Assembly: GCA_037157565.1 (NCBI GenBank)
Contig: JAZHRO010000013.1
Span: 112,420,001 to 112,484,000, forward strand
Source of the DNA: Thalassia testudinum
Taxonomy: Eukaryota; Streptophyta; Magnoliopsida; Alismatales; Hydrocharitaceae
Direction: 5' to 3'
DNA: 64,000 bases
Shown here: in pieces, positions 53,010 to 63,653 of the stretch
How positions within the stretch are numbered: the first letter of the stretch is position 1
Layout of the letters: each line of letters starts with the position of its first letter
Made by a program: the position numbers and the translations under genes
The notes under the pieces: generated by a model
What the model saw: only the letters and a program-made list of their open reading frames with translations
Told to the model about the DNA's origin: nothing
The model's database searches: none

Positions 53010-55756
53010 TGGCAAAGGGGTGGCAGCAACTAGCTTTTCTTAAGTCGTTGTAGTACAGATAGTTATTGCCATCATTTGCTAATATTTGTTACTCGGAAAA
53101 TACAGTTCTCTCGAGGTCGAACTTAGGGAGCAAGTCGTATTCTAGAGATATACATGTTCTATTACAAAAATAAAGAGAGAGAGAGAGAGATGAAAGTTTG
53201 GCTTCTTCTTCTTCTCTTCTTTCTTCCTCTTTGTCTTCTCTCCTCTTTGGCTTTTGTTCTTCGTGTTCATCCTCTATTTCTTGGTTGGACGATCCTGTCT
53301 TTTTCTTGTTTTTATTTTCTTTATTTCTTCTTTTCTTGCTTCAGATCTTCCTCCCGTGCTCTTCTTCTTCTTTTCTTCTTGCTTCTCTTCTTCTTCTTCT
53401 TCTGCTTTCTGTTTCTTCACTTGGCTGCTCCTTCTCTCTTCTTTTCTTCTTCTTCTTTGTCTTCTGATCTCTGCAGAGTCTTCACTTGGCTTCTCTGTGT
53501 TCCTCTCTTTCCTCTGCCTCGCCTTCCTTCTTCTTCTTTGCCTTCACTTGTCCGCTTGTTGCTACAGTGTCTCCCTTAGCTTCCTTCTTCTTCACCTGTG
53601 CCTGCACGCTCAAGAGTTCAGAGGGCAAAACCTACTCTACCCCCCTCCCCCGCGCGTCTCTTTCTCTCTGAGTTCGCTCTTAGGACAGCTCTCCCAGAGC
53701 AACCGGGTAATCGGGTACGAATCGCGCCCGGGTCCAGGCCCACCGGCGTGCGGTGGTGGGCGAGGAGTGCAGGTCGGGTTAATCAGGTCGGGCCAGGTCC
53801 GCGGAGTGTGATCACGGACGAGGCCGGGTTGGGTGAGAGGGACCTCACCCCGTGGTCAGGAGGCGAACAGCATAAGGCACTTTTTGCCTTTATGCGCCCG
53901 CGCGCCTCTGAAAAGTTCCGAGGTGGGAGTAAATGTCCCACCCCAATTGAGCGCCCGCAGCGGAGGGAGCAGCGGGCAATCGTGGCTTCACGCGAGGCCT
54001 TCGCCCTAACTGTGAGCCTGGGACGCTTCGCGGAGACGCCCCGCGCAACCTGGGAGTCGAACCTGGGCGAAGGCGTGCCTGCACCTGCAGGTGAAGGAGT
54101 TCTGCCTGCTCAGTAATGGCGACGGCGGGCGAGTCACCTGGTCACAGAAGAATGGCCTCTCGGCCTAATCAGACAGGCGGGGGACCTTCGCCGTGGCACG
54201 GCGAAGGTGGTCAGAGGGTCTGCAGGGGGCGTGGTGGAGCAAACAGGTCGCCCTAGGTCAAACTGCGGGCGAAGAAGTGGGTGTGTTCGGTGGGTCTGCA
54301 GAGGGCATTTGGTGGGCAGTGGAAGGGCGGAAGAGGATCAGGGTGAGGAGGCGGAGGTTATGCACAGGTCGGCGAGCCGTGTGGGGTGCTGGAGCAATGG
54401 GAGTGGTTCGCTGGAGTTTGGCCGGAGGTGGAGAAGATGAGGGTGATTGGTGGGAAATAGGTGGCGACAGTGGTTTTCAGTATGGAAAAGAAAGAGGGGA
54501 GGAAGAGGAGAAGTTTTACCTGCTAAGCTGGACGAGGAGGGGTTGGCGCAGGCGACAGTCGTATCGACTGTCACCGGAGAAGAAATTGCCCAGAGGAAGG
54601 GGCGGCGGCGAGGAAGGGACCGGAGAGGCGCCAGCTGGGTGCGGCGTGACGCGGAAGGATCGAGGGAAGGTAACCCTGCTGTTGGTAGTGCGGCAGGGCG
54701 ACGAGGAGGAGGAGGAGAGGCCGCCGGAGCAAGGGGGCATCTGTCGGAGTGGGAAGGGAGGAATTGAGGGGGGTGTCTCCATCAGATCCGAGCTGGGAAG
54801 AACGGCGGAGCGACGGGGGTATTTATAGGGGCGGAATCAGAGAGGAGGGCGGAGGGAGACGACGTGTCTCCCTCGCCGGAGGACGCCGGAGGAAGGAGAC
54901 CCATACCGTCCGTGCGTTCGCACGGGCGGTATGGGCGGTCGCAGTACTTAGGGGGGTGTCCCTGCGGTGGTTGACGACGCAGGGTACCCCCCATTGACTT
55001 GCCAGGGCCCCTCTCTCACCCTGTGCGGTGCCATGCTCCGCGCAAGGTCGCCGGAGCATGGTGCTGCGCAGGTTTTGCAGGAGGGACCTAAATGCAAAGA
55101 ACGAAGGAGAGTTAGGGGCCAAAATGTGAGGGTTCAAAAGTTGAGGGCCAAAAAGTAAATGTATGAGGACCAAAGTGTAAAGTTGGTAAAGAAGGTTTCT
55201 TCTTAGGCCCAAGTTTTTATACATGACTAATTAGGACCTAAGGATTCTGATGGTGAATTTTATTTCTAGATTAAACCTTGTTTGACTGGTCAATTTACGC
55301 ATAAACCCAAATTAAGTTGTTAATTGGGCATGGTTCTCAATGTAGGTCAAAATGGGTTCCTAAGGCCAAATTGAAAGTCCTAAACCCTAGAAATTATTTT
55401 TCTATGAATTTTAGAGGGTTTAGTTGCTTTTTACCTTACCTCGAACCACGTGAATTGAAGTGGGTTTGTTTTTAGGGTTACAGGCTGTCATTTAATTCTG
55501 TGGAGTTGCTGTATCCCTTATTGAGTCATCTCATCCCACTTTTCTTCTTATTAGGTTATTTTGACCTAAGTTTGGACCCTGAGTTACCCTATTTTCAGAT
55601 CAGATTGGTGAAATTGCATTTTTACCCCTCAGTTTATGTTTTCTTTGCAAACTCAGAATCTCTCTGAGCCAAGCCTTTCTAAGGTTATGTAGGAGCTTTT
55701 ATTCTCTGTATTAGGTCAAAATGAGCTAGTTATGGCTCATGATGAGGTTCTCATCA
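53010..55756 (-). repeat. 5' LTR of element E (2747 bp)
   Basis: It begins TGGCAAAGGGG at 53010 and ends TCTCATCA at 55756. TATA-type box at 54819-54829. A pyrimidine-rich block (purine-rich in sense) lies at 53170-53590. It lacks the 40-bp palindromic segment of the 3' LTR. Its sense-strand start (TGATGAGAACC, then CATGAGCCATAACTAGCTCATTTTGAC) is clearly related to the start of the element C LTR. ORFs at 53154-55224 are frames within the LTR. Confidence 0.92.
54819..54829 (-). promoter_or_regulatory. TATA-type box of the element E 5' LTR
   Basis: Minus strand CCCTATAAATACCCC. It lies about 930 bp from the U3 end, in a GC-rich setting. Confidence 0.55.
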
Positions 55757-56154
55757 GCCTCTCTTTGAGTTGACTTGTTTGGTAGTCTAGAGATCTAGAG
55801 TCTGTAGTACTAGATTACATGTAGCACCAGATGAGTGTGTGCCACCAAATATGAATCCATTCAACTCAGTTTCTCCTACCTAAGCCAAAAGGCCAGGGTC
55901 AAATAACAGATTATTTTCTGCTTTATCCCCAAGGGAAGTAGTTGCCTATCCCGATAGAAATATTTACCAAGGGTTAAGTATGAACTTCAAATGTAAGTTG
56001 GCTTTTCATTTGGATTCGTTACCTAGATTACAATCACTTTACATTTGTCTAGATCTCTAAGTTTTTGGAATAAGAAAAGGAGAAATCTTTTTGGTTGCTT
56101 CCATTGCTTTTCACTTTTTGCTCAGGACTAGCAAAACTTAGGCATGGGGGTATT
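55757..56154 (+). mobile_element. Element H, internal piece 3 with its polypurine tract
   Basis: After the right gcctc duplication of E, the H sequence goes on from 42055. The join gtttagcctc + tctttgag matches the reverse complement of element A near 2590-2700, including agtctgtagtactag and gccaccaaatatgaatcc. It ends with GACTAGCAAAACTTAGGCATGGGGG (about 56126-56150) and TATT before the LTR. No gene is seen. Confidence 0.8.
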
Positions 56155-57717
56155 TGATAAGTCTAATTTATTGGACATTTATTTGGCTTAAGTGCATATA
56201 GAATACATTTCCTTATAGTTTAATGACCTAAGCTAAGTAGTAATTAATCTTAGCTTACGAATATTTTTGTATCTGCTTTGCATTCTAATACATACATTTA
56301 TACTTCTTATTTGATATGCTCATGCAGAGAAAAAAAAAATAAAAGTATAATAGTTGGCTGGACATGAATTAGCATTTGAAGGAGGGTATGCCCATAATTG
56401 TCCCTCACTGCTGCTCCCTCCGTCAGCGTTCAAATCCAGCAATTGCGCATACGAAAGAGGAGGCGGGCGATGTGGATCTAGAAGTTTTTCTCTTCGGGGG
56501 TTTCAGGCATGGGTGCCTAGCCTCTGCATCGTGAAGCAGAGCATGCACTGCAACCAGCCCCGCGCACTGTGACACCCCCACCGCACACTGCCGCTCAGCC
56601 ACAGCCAGGCTGCCCTCGCGTGCAGGCCGTGCGTGTCACCACCAACGCATGCATGCCTCTTTCACAGCAAATCATGCCCTTCCTCCGTGTCTGCGATAGC
56701 AACATCGACTGCGCACTTCCTCCATGACAGCGAGCGATCTCTGGTGCACCCCCCATAGCGCCACCCCCCGACACGACCTCCTTCGCACACCGGCAACAGC
56801 GCCCACTGTGCGCAACGGATGTGTGCAACCACAGCCGCACGACCCATCCTTCCTTCTTCTTCTTCTTCTTCATCTCCACCGGTTGCAACTACACCCACCG
56901 AAGAAGAACCTAATGCCATCAACGTGCAACCGCCACTACACGTCATCGTTCTCCACGTCATCACCTGTCGAGCTCTCATCGACCTTACGAGCTCGGCCAC
57001 GTCCTCAGACACGCCAACTGCGGCCACGTCCACCGACGAGCTTCCTCCACCGTTGCTACTCCTCATCGCCGGCGTCAACTCCAGCCGCCGTTCGAAGTGC
57101 CACCACCACCATCGGAATGCTCTCGTCGTGGTTGACCTTCCTCGAGCTCCTCGGCCTCGACCATCGACTCCTCTTCGCGCAACATCAAGAGGAAGAATTC
57201 CTCTATTTTGCTTTCTAATAAAAATTACCAAACATGCCATTGCTGAAAACACTATTGCAATATTTGATTAATTAATCTATTTGAGTGAAATTGCATGCAT
57301 GCGCTTAAGGTTTATATTATTTCTTTCATGCACTTAACTCTTCTATGTTGAGTTTGATGCATACATAAAATCTCAACAAGGCACTCACACGACCTAACGG
57401 AGAAAGACAAATTTCTTGAAATATAGCTATGTTACATGTCATTGAAAGTTATTTTATGGAAGGAAAATTACATACATACCCCTACATTCTTAAATTATCG
57501 CGTGTTCCTTCTTTTCGCCTTGTTTTGCATCAGATTTGAGCAAGGATTGCACACTTGATTAAACAAATACAAAGGAAAAATATTTTGTGAATTTATTGCA
57601 TCTAATCCTCCCTATGGATACGACCTGAAGTGTGGTGTTATTTCAGTATTTTAGTAACTTTGATTGAGTTTTTTTTCAACCACATTATTTACTACGACGC
57701 ATATTTTTCTGACATCA
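56155..57717 (+). repeat. 3' LTR of element H (1563 bp)
   Basis: It begins TGATAAGTCTAAT right after the polypurine tract and ends TTCTGACATCA at 57717. It contains a GC-rich pyrimidine-biased central part (56550-57180) that resembles LTR fragment K. The overlapping ORFs here (56595-57271 on both strands) are low-complexity frames in that part. No perfect TATA box was found. No 5' partner LTR is in the window, so H is 5'-truncated or its 5' part has been displaced. Confidence 0.8.
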
Positions 57718-58583
57718 TATTTCTGCAAGCAAACAAACTCTTGATCAGCTATCACTAATGGTCTGCACGCACCAACAAGAGGATTTGAAGGGCAGATCTT
57801 CAGCGACAGCTGCAGCGACATTTATGGACGTCAGTAATGACCCAGATGGGAATTTATCCTTCCTCCTCCACTATAAAAGGACCTATCCACCACCATTCCA
57901 AACCATCTCTTCTTTTCTTCCTCTCACCACCTCCAAGGCTCTAGAGAGAGCTTTTCCCAAGCCCGAGATGCTCCTCTAGAGTAAAACCAAATAGTTTTCC
58001 CTCCCCTCATCCCCCTTCGTGGAGCATCCCATGGCCGTCCTCTCACAGCCCTTCGGGAAGAAGATCCTTGCCGCGCCACCATCCTGCCCCATCCTCCATC
58101 CTTTGGCTCCATCCTCCTTCGTCCCGTTCCTCACCACCTTCCTCCGGGTGACGTCAGAGTGAGTCATCCTCCGAGCAGTTGTCGAGGGGGATTTCTCTCA
58201 CCCCATTCTATCTTTTATGCTTTCATAGTGTAGATTTTTCCTGCTTTCATAGTGTAACAAAAAATTCTTGATGAGTAGATAATTGTTTCTCTCTCTCCCT
58301 CCCTCCCCCTCTCTCTCTCTTATACTTTTGTAAGTAGATAAAGTTTTCATCGACCTAATCTCTTGCTTGTTAAAACTACCAAAAAAATTAAAAAAGATAA
58401 AATGACCAAAAAGAAATAAAAGTGAAGTGCGGATTTCATAAAACCAAACGTTTGCTTCCCTGTGTTTGACTCGGGACTCACTTTTTGGAGTTTCGGTATA
58501 AATTTTATCTGATCACGAGTTTTGCAACTACAACAATGGGTTACTTGTAATCCCGATTTCAAACACACGAAACCCATGCGATC
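57718..58583 (+). repeat. Partial 5' LTR of element G
   Basis: It contains a TATA box (CTATAAAAGGACC, 57871-57883) and a following R/U5 region that resembles the F LTR in order: a ctccgag/gtcgaggggga block, then TTTGACTCGGGACTC (about 58467), then GGTATAAATTTTATCTGAT (58495-58513, also in F at about 27450 in reverse). The U3 start (TGATAAGCACATAT) is missing because the H LTR abuts it at 57717. The Thr/Ser- and Pro-rich ORFs at 57758-58167 are not supported as genes. Confidence 0.6.
57871..57880 (+). promoter_or_regulatory. TATA box of the partial element G LTR
   Basis: CCACTATAAAAGGACC, the same form as in the F LTR. Confidence 0.55.
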
Positions 58584-58599
58584 ACTTCCCATCCCCATT

Positions 58600-59030
58600 C
58601 ATAGGTCTCCATGGAACTATCCTCCCACCTCCATTCCGGTAGCAGATCGTCTTCACCTTCTCACCTCCATTCCAGAGCAACGTTGAAGCTTTCCACTACC
58701 TGACGTCCTCCTGCATCTCACCTCCGTCGTCCCGCTCCTCACCTCCTTCGTCCGAGCTTCTGCCAGGTGCCATCATCTTGCCGAACAGTCGATTCGGGAG
58801 ATTTCTTTTCACCTCCCTCTCTTTTTATGCTTTCATAGTTGATTGTAATTGACATTGAAGTGATGACTATATCAAATTTGTTCCTTATCTCTGGTGTTCC
58901 ATCCCTATCTTGTATTCTTCTTTCAAAAATACAAAAAAAATAAAACCCTAAAATACCAAAAAGAAACAAATCGAAGCGCGATTTTCAATTAAAGTTCGTT
59001 CCTAGCTACCGCCAAGGCCAACATAAACTG
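58600..59030 (+). repeat. Second, partial copy of the G LTR R/U5 region
   Basis: A diverged repeat of about 58100-58460. Shared landmarks are cctcacc(a)cctt, a cag-rich GTCGA(T/G)..GGGAGATTT-type stretch, CTTTTTATGCTTTCATAG (58828-58845; compare 58212-58229), and ACCAAAAAGAAA followed by AAGTG/GAAGCGCG-ATTTC. It suggests a tandem rearrangement of the LTR next to pol. No gene is seen. Confidence 0.5.
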
Positions 59031-59091
59031 TGAAAGCGGTAATATGGGGATCACCTTTGGGGATAAGAAATGAACTCTGGATATTTTTAAG

Positions 59092-62000
59092 GTGATAAGA
59101 GGATTTGAGGATTATGGATTCATTGAGGAGCTCGAGGATCAAGATCTTGAGACTTGTATGACAATCAGTACACTCGAGGACTCCACCAACTTTAGCGAAC
59201 TCAACCCACAACCCTCCTCCGTGGTAGACCTGCCACATCTTGAAGAGGCTGTTGATTTTGTTCATTCCTAACCTCTTCCACTGGATCTTCCTGATGAATC
59301 TTCATCAGCATCCTCCCTACCTTCTATTCTAAACCCACCCCAGTTGGAATTAAAACCATTGCCCAAAAATTAGAAATATGAGTTCTTAGGACCTGAAAAC
59401 ACGCTCCATATGATTATTAGTGCTGATTTGACTAAGGATCAAGAATCGAGGTTAATTTAGGTCCTTAAGAACAACAAGGAGGCAATTTGTTGGACCATCC
59501 ACGACCTTAGGGGGATCGAGCCATCTTATTGTAATTATCATATTTTCATGGAAGATGGATCCCACCCTTCTCGTGAAATGCAAAGGAGACTAAACCCAAA
59601 TATGCGAGAAGTGGTCAAGAAGGAGATAATCAAGTGGCTCGATGCTAGGATTATTTACCCAATCTCAGATGGTCCATGGGTTAGCCCCGTTCAAATTGTA
59701 CCCAAGAAGGTGGGAATAATGTTATGACTAATGAGAAATGGGAAACCTTCACCACTCGTTCAGCTTTTGCTTGGAGAGTCTGTATTGACTATAGGAAGTT
59801 GAACACAGCCACTAAAGAGGATCACTTTCCCTTGCCATTCATCGATCAAATTCTTGAAAGGTTAGCTAGGCAAAAATATTTTTGATTCCTGGATGATTAT
59901 TCGGGATATAACCAAGTCCCTATCCATCCAGAAGACCAGGAAAAGATAACTTTCACATGTCCCTATGGAACCTTTACATTCCGTAGAATGCCGTTTGAGC
60001 TTTCCAATGCGCCTGCGACTTTTCAAAGGTGCATGCTAGCCATCTTTTCTGACATGGTGGGAGATTGTCTTGAGGTGTTCATGGATGATTTCTCCATTTC
60101 GGAGATTCTTTTGAGTCCTGCCTGGCAAACATGGAATTGATCCTCCAGAGATGCATCAAAACATGGCTAGTCCTTAGCTGGGAAAAGAGCCACTTTATGA
60201 CTCAGGAAGGCATTGTTCTGGGTTATGTGGTCTCTAGTCGGGGTATTGAAGTTGATAAAGCTAGGGTGGATGCTATCTCTAGACTTCCTCCACCCACATC
60301 CGTAAAAGAGATCCGCTCTTTCCTTGGGCATGTGGGCTTTTACAGAAGATTCATTAAGGATTTCTCGAAGGTTGCTCGGCCCTTGAGTAACCTTCTGGCC
60401 AAAGACACATCATTCAAGTTTGATGAATCATGGCATAAGGCATTTGATTTATTGAAAATGGCAGTTACCTATGCCCTGTATTGTAACCATCGATCTGGAC
60501 AACCCCATTTGATATTATGGCTGACGCATCCGATTATACCATCGGGGCTGTCTTGAGTCAAAAGATTGAGAAAAAGCCCTCTGTGATTTACTACGCTAGC
60601 AAGACTCTGGACGAGACCCAGAGGAACTACACCGTTACTGAAAAAGAATTGTTAGCCATAGTTTTTGCTTTATAAAAATTCAAGGCTTATCTGTTAGGTC
60701 GCCGTGTTATCATCTATACCAACCACTCGGCCATGAAACATCTCTTGGCCAAAAATGATGCCAAACCCCAACTTATTCGCTGGATTTTGCTGCTTCAAGA
60801 ATTCGATCTTGAAATCAAAGATAAAGCTGGGGCACAAAATGTAGTGGTGGACCAACTCTCGAGAATCCTATTTGATTCTCCTCATCCGGGTGTCTCAATC
60901 TCTGATACTTTTCCGAATGAGACTATCCTCATGGTCTCGAGTATCCAAACCCCCTGGTTTGTGGATATTATCAATTATTTGGCCGTTGGTCAAATCCCCC
61001 AGGATTGGACCAAACAACAATGGGATAGACTTGTGTCTGAGGCCAAGTATTATTTTTGGGACGATCTCAAGCTGTACCCCATCAGCATAGACCAGATTAT
61101 TTGTCGATGCATCCCGGAAGTTGAGTTCTATAGCATACTTGAGTTCTGCCACACATCTACATGTGGTGGACACTTTTCTGGGAAAAAGATGGCCACAAAA
61201 ATCTTGCAATTCGGATTCTATTGGCCATCATTATTTAAGGCTGCCCAGGAATTCTCAAAGTCATGCACTCGATGCCAGACACTCAGGAACATGGCTAAGA
61301 GAGATATATGCCCCTAAACCCAATTCTTTCCATCAAAATTTTTGACATTTGGGGCATCGACTTTATGGGACCCTTCCCTCCTTCATTTGGACACCAGTAT
61401 ATTCTGGTCGCTGTTGATTACTTGTCCAAGTGGATTGAGGCAATTCCCACCCAGACCAATGACCACAAGGTGGTCATCGATTTTGTGAAGAAAAATATCT
61501 TCAGTTGGTTTGGGGTTCCTAGGGCAATTGTCAGTGATGGTGGCACACATTTCACTCATGCCTAGTTTCAAAATTTACTGGGGAAATACAGGGTGAATCA
61601 TTGGATTTCCACACCTTACCACCCTTAAATGAATGGATAGGCCGAGGTTTCCAATTGGGAGATCAAGAACATTTTGCAAAAAACCGTTAGGCCTGATAGG
61701 AAAGATTGGACCCAAAAGCTAGATGACGCTCTTTGGGCCTACCGTACGGTGTACAAAACGCTTATTGGTATGTCTCCATTCCATCTGGTGTTTGGTAAGG
61801 TGTGTCACTTACCCATAGAACTTGAAAATCGAGAATTTTGGGCCATCAAGAAATGTAATGTGGACCTTGAGTTGGCCGAGAAAACCAGGAAACTCCAACT
61901 ATCTAAGTTGGAGGAGCTTCGAAATGATGCTTATGAAAATGCCAAAATCTATATGGCAAGGACCAAAGCTCTCCATGACCAGATGATTTCACGTAAGAGC

Positions 62001-62237
62001 TTTGAGTCAAACAAGAAGGTTTGGCTTTTCGATTCTCGATTGAAGCTTTTCCCTCGAAAACTTAAGTCTAAGTGGGATGGCCCATTCGTTATTGAGCGGA
62101 TTTTCCCTAATAGGGCCGTCGAAATCTCTGACCCAAAGACGAGTAATATTTTCAAGGTCAATGGACGTCTCAAACCCTTTGTTGACCTTATGCTCCCTGA
62201 ACCCGTCTCGGACAAGGTTGCTCTTTCCTTGCTGTAA
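59092..62237 (+). pseudogene. pol: Element G pol: reverse transcriptase, RNase H and integrase, heavily broken
   Basis: Starts without gag or protease in an acidic spacer (59092-59370). It then runs through the Athila-type LELKPLP..EFLGPEN segment, an EMQRRLNPN and [10 protein letters not shown] block, reverse transcriptase with FMDD (about 60080-60091), and LGHVGFYRRFIKDFSK. The frame shifts near 60500 into RNase H ([19 protein letters not shown]). The integrase H-H-C-C region lies at about 61130-61290, and the DDE core has GIDFMGP and SDGGTHF (about 61345-61560). The Glu region is damaged by stops (61563, 61626, 61638). The C-terminal part ends at TAA 62235. At least eight stops and two frameshifts make it inactive. 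Confidence 0.9.
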
Positions 62238-63640
62238 CCACCACGAGCAGATCATCGCCCAGCTGAAGGCACTAAACTCAGCACATGTAAAGATTGTTTC
62301 AAGCTGACCAAAGTCTCATGGAAACCAGGTGCTATTCTTCCACTTCTACACACTTGCATGCTTTCATTTTGAACAATGAGGACATTGAACCAAATAAGCA
62401 TGGGGGGTGGAAATATCTTATAATCATTTTGTTAGCTGTAATAGTAATTTCCTACTTTCTTTTATTCTATTAAAAAAAAATAGAATTAGGAGACAAGAAC
62501 TAAGGCATTAGGAATTGCAAACTTTAGGAATTGATACTTTGAGACCTGAACGCTTAGACTCTTCAAGTCTTTGGGCTTAATTAGCCCGGGTGTTCACTCG
62601 AATGTGGACTTAGTCTCGAGTCCTCGCCAACTAAAATTCCTTTTAATTTGGCTAATAAATTGGGATGACAAATATGTGACTTATCAACCTGCCCTCTGAT
62701 TTGGGGGGACTTTAAGCCTAAGCATCTACACACATCTTTTTGCACATCTCACTGTTCGGCAATTTCTTCGGAAATTGGGTAGCTAATGAACTATCTAGGG
62801 TGGTATGGCTGACAAGTTGTCGGTGGTAACAGCTCATCGGCCTTTTGTCCAGAGCCTAGTCACAAGAACATTTTCGTTGTACTACCTTTAGGTAAATCTT
62901 AGATTAGGAAAGCCACCAACTTAAAAAGAAAAAAAAGAAAAGAAAAGAAAAAAAAAATATATAGAAAAAAATAGAAAAAGAAGAAAATAAAAAAACAAAT
63001 GAAACCACACTTTACCGCATGAGTTTGGCTGGCAAGTTGTCAGTGGTAGCAGCTCATCGGCCGGTTGTCCAGAACCCAGCTCACAAAAAAATGTACAATA
63101 ATTCCCAAAACACGTAGAGAGGAAGTGGGGAAGTAGAATAAACTGGGGAGATATACACTGGGTTCACCTTTGTGTTGACCCCATAAATAAAGGAAGTAGG
63201 GAGAAAGCTACTGTTCGAAAAGATAAACCTCTAGGCAAGGTCACCTAGGGTCGTAGAAACCTGAAGTCCGATTTAATGGTCATTTAGTGAGTCTTTCACT
63301 ATTTTTACAAGATGCTTAGCACTTAGAGCCCTTTTCGAGTCTTGGTTGGGTCGGGTAGCCGTAAAAAGTTATCCTGAAACTCTCGAACTCCAAAAGTACA
63401 AAAAAAAATTAGAAAAGAAGAAAAACAAGAAAGAATTTTTGTATCTTCTCTAATCAAATAAGGTGAGGGCATGGACGGTCTGCATTCTAGCAGGCACCTG
63501 GGCACTGTTGAGTTTTTGTAATTAGGTCTTGGGGTTGAGATTTTCTAAAGCAATCAATGAATTTTTCCTAAATACTCGAATCCTAATTCTACTTTTATAC
63601 ATAGCATTTAGGTTAGTTTTGATAGGGACTAGCAAAAAGT
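62238..63640 (+). other. 3' non-coding region of element G
   Basis: No gene is seen. It has a CGCCCAGCTGAAGGCACTAAACTCAGC-type block (about 62257-62283), the second polypurine-like module (62374-62407), and two repeat units with GGCTGACAAGTTGTCGGTGG-type sequence (about 62800-62836 and 63018-63055). It is the reverse counterpart of G' (31134-32270). A-rich runs lie at 62918-63000. Confidence 0.7.
62374..62407 (+). promoter_or_regulatory. Conserved second polypurine-like module of element G
   Basis: CAATGAGGACATTG, about nine bases, then AAGCATGGGGGG. It lies 1.25 kb before the terminal tract. Confidence 0.6.
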
Positions 63641-63653
63641 AAGCATGGGGGTA
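63641..63653 (+). other. Polypurine tract of element G
   Basis: AAGCATGGGGGTA directly before the LTR start TGATAAGC. Confidence 0.85.

Larger units (their letters stand above)
42056..55756 (-). mobile_element. Element E: full-length Athila-like Ty3/gypsy retrotransposon
   Basis: LTRs at 42056-44850 and 53010-55756 begin TGGCAAAGGGG and end TCTCATCA on the plus strand. The 5-bp duplication gcctc is exact (42051-42055 and 55757-55761). The primer site is tRNA-Asp (52993-53007) and the polypurine tract is GGCATGGGGTA (44851-44861). The 8.2-kb internal region has gag, protease, reverse transcriptase, RNase H and integrase in the order typical of Ty3/gypsy, essentially in one frame, with several stops and one frameshift. 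No envelope-like ORF is visible between integrase and the 3' LTR. It is inserted in the 3' region of H. Confidence 0.95.

Noticed and set aside
56595..57271. ORFs of 150-196 codons on both strands that could suggest a host gene
   Set aside because: They sit inside the H LTR, overlap each other in antisense, are low-complexity (Ser/Pro/Thr or Gly/Arg) and have no recognisable domain.
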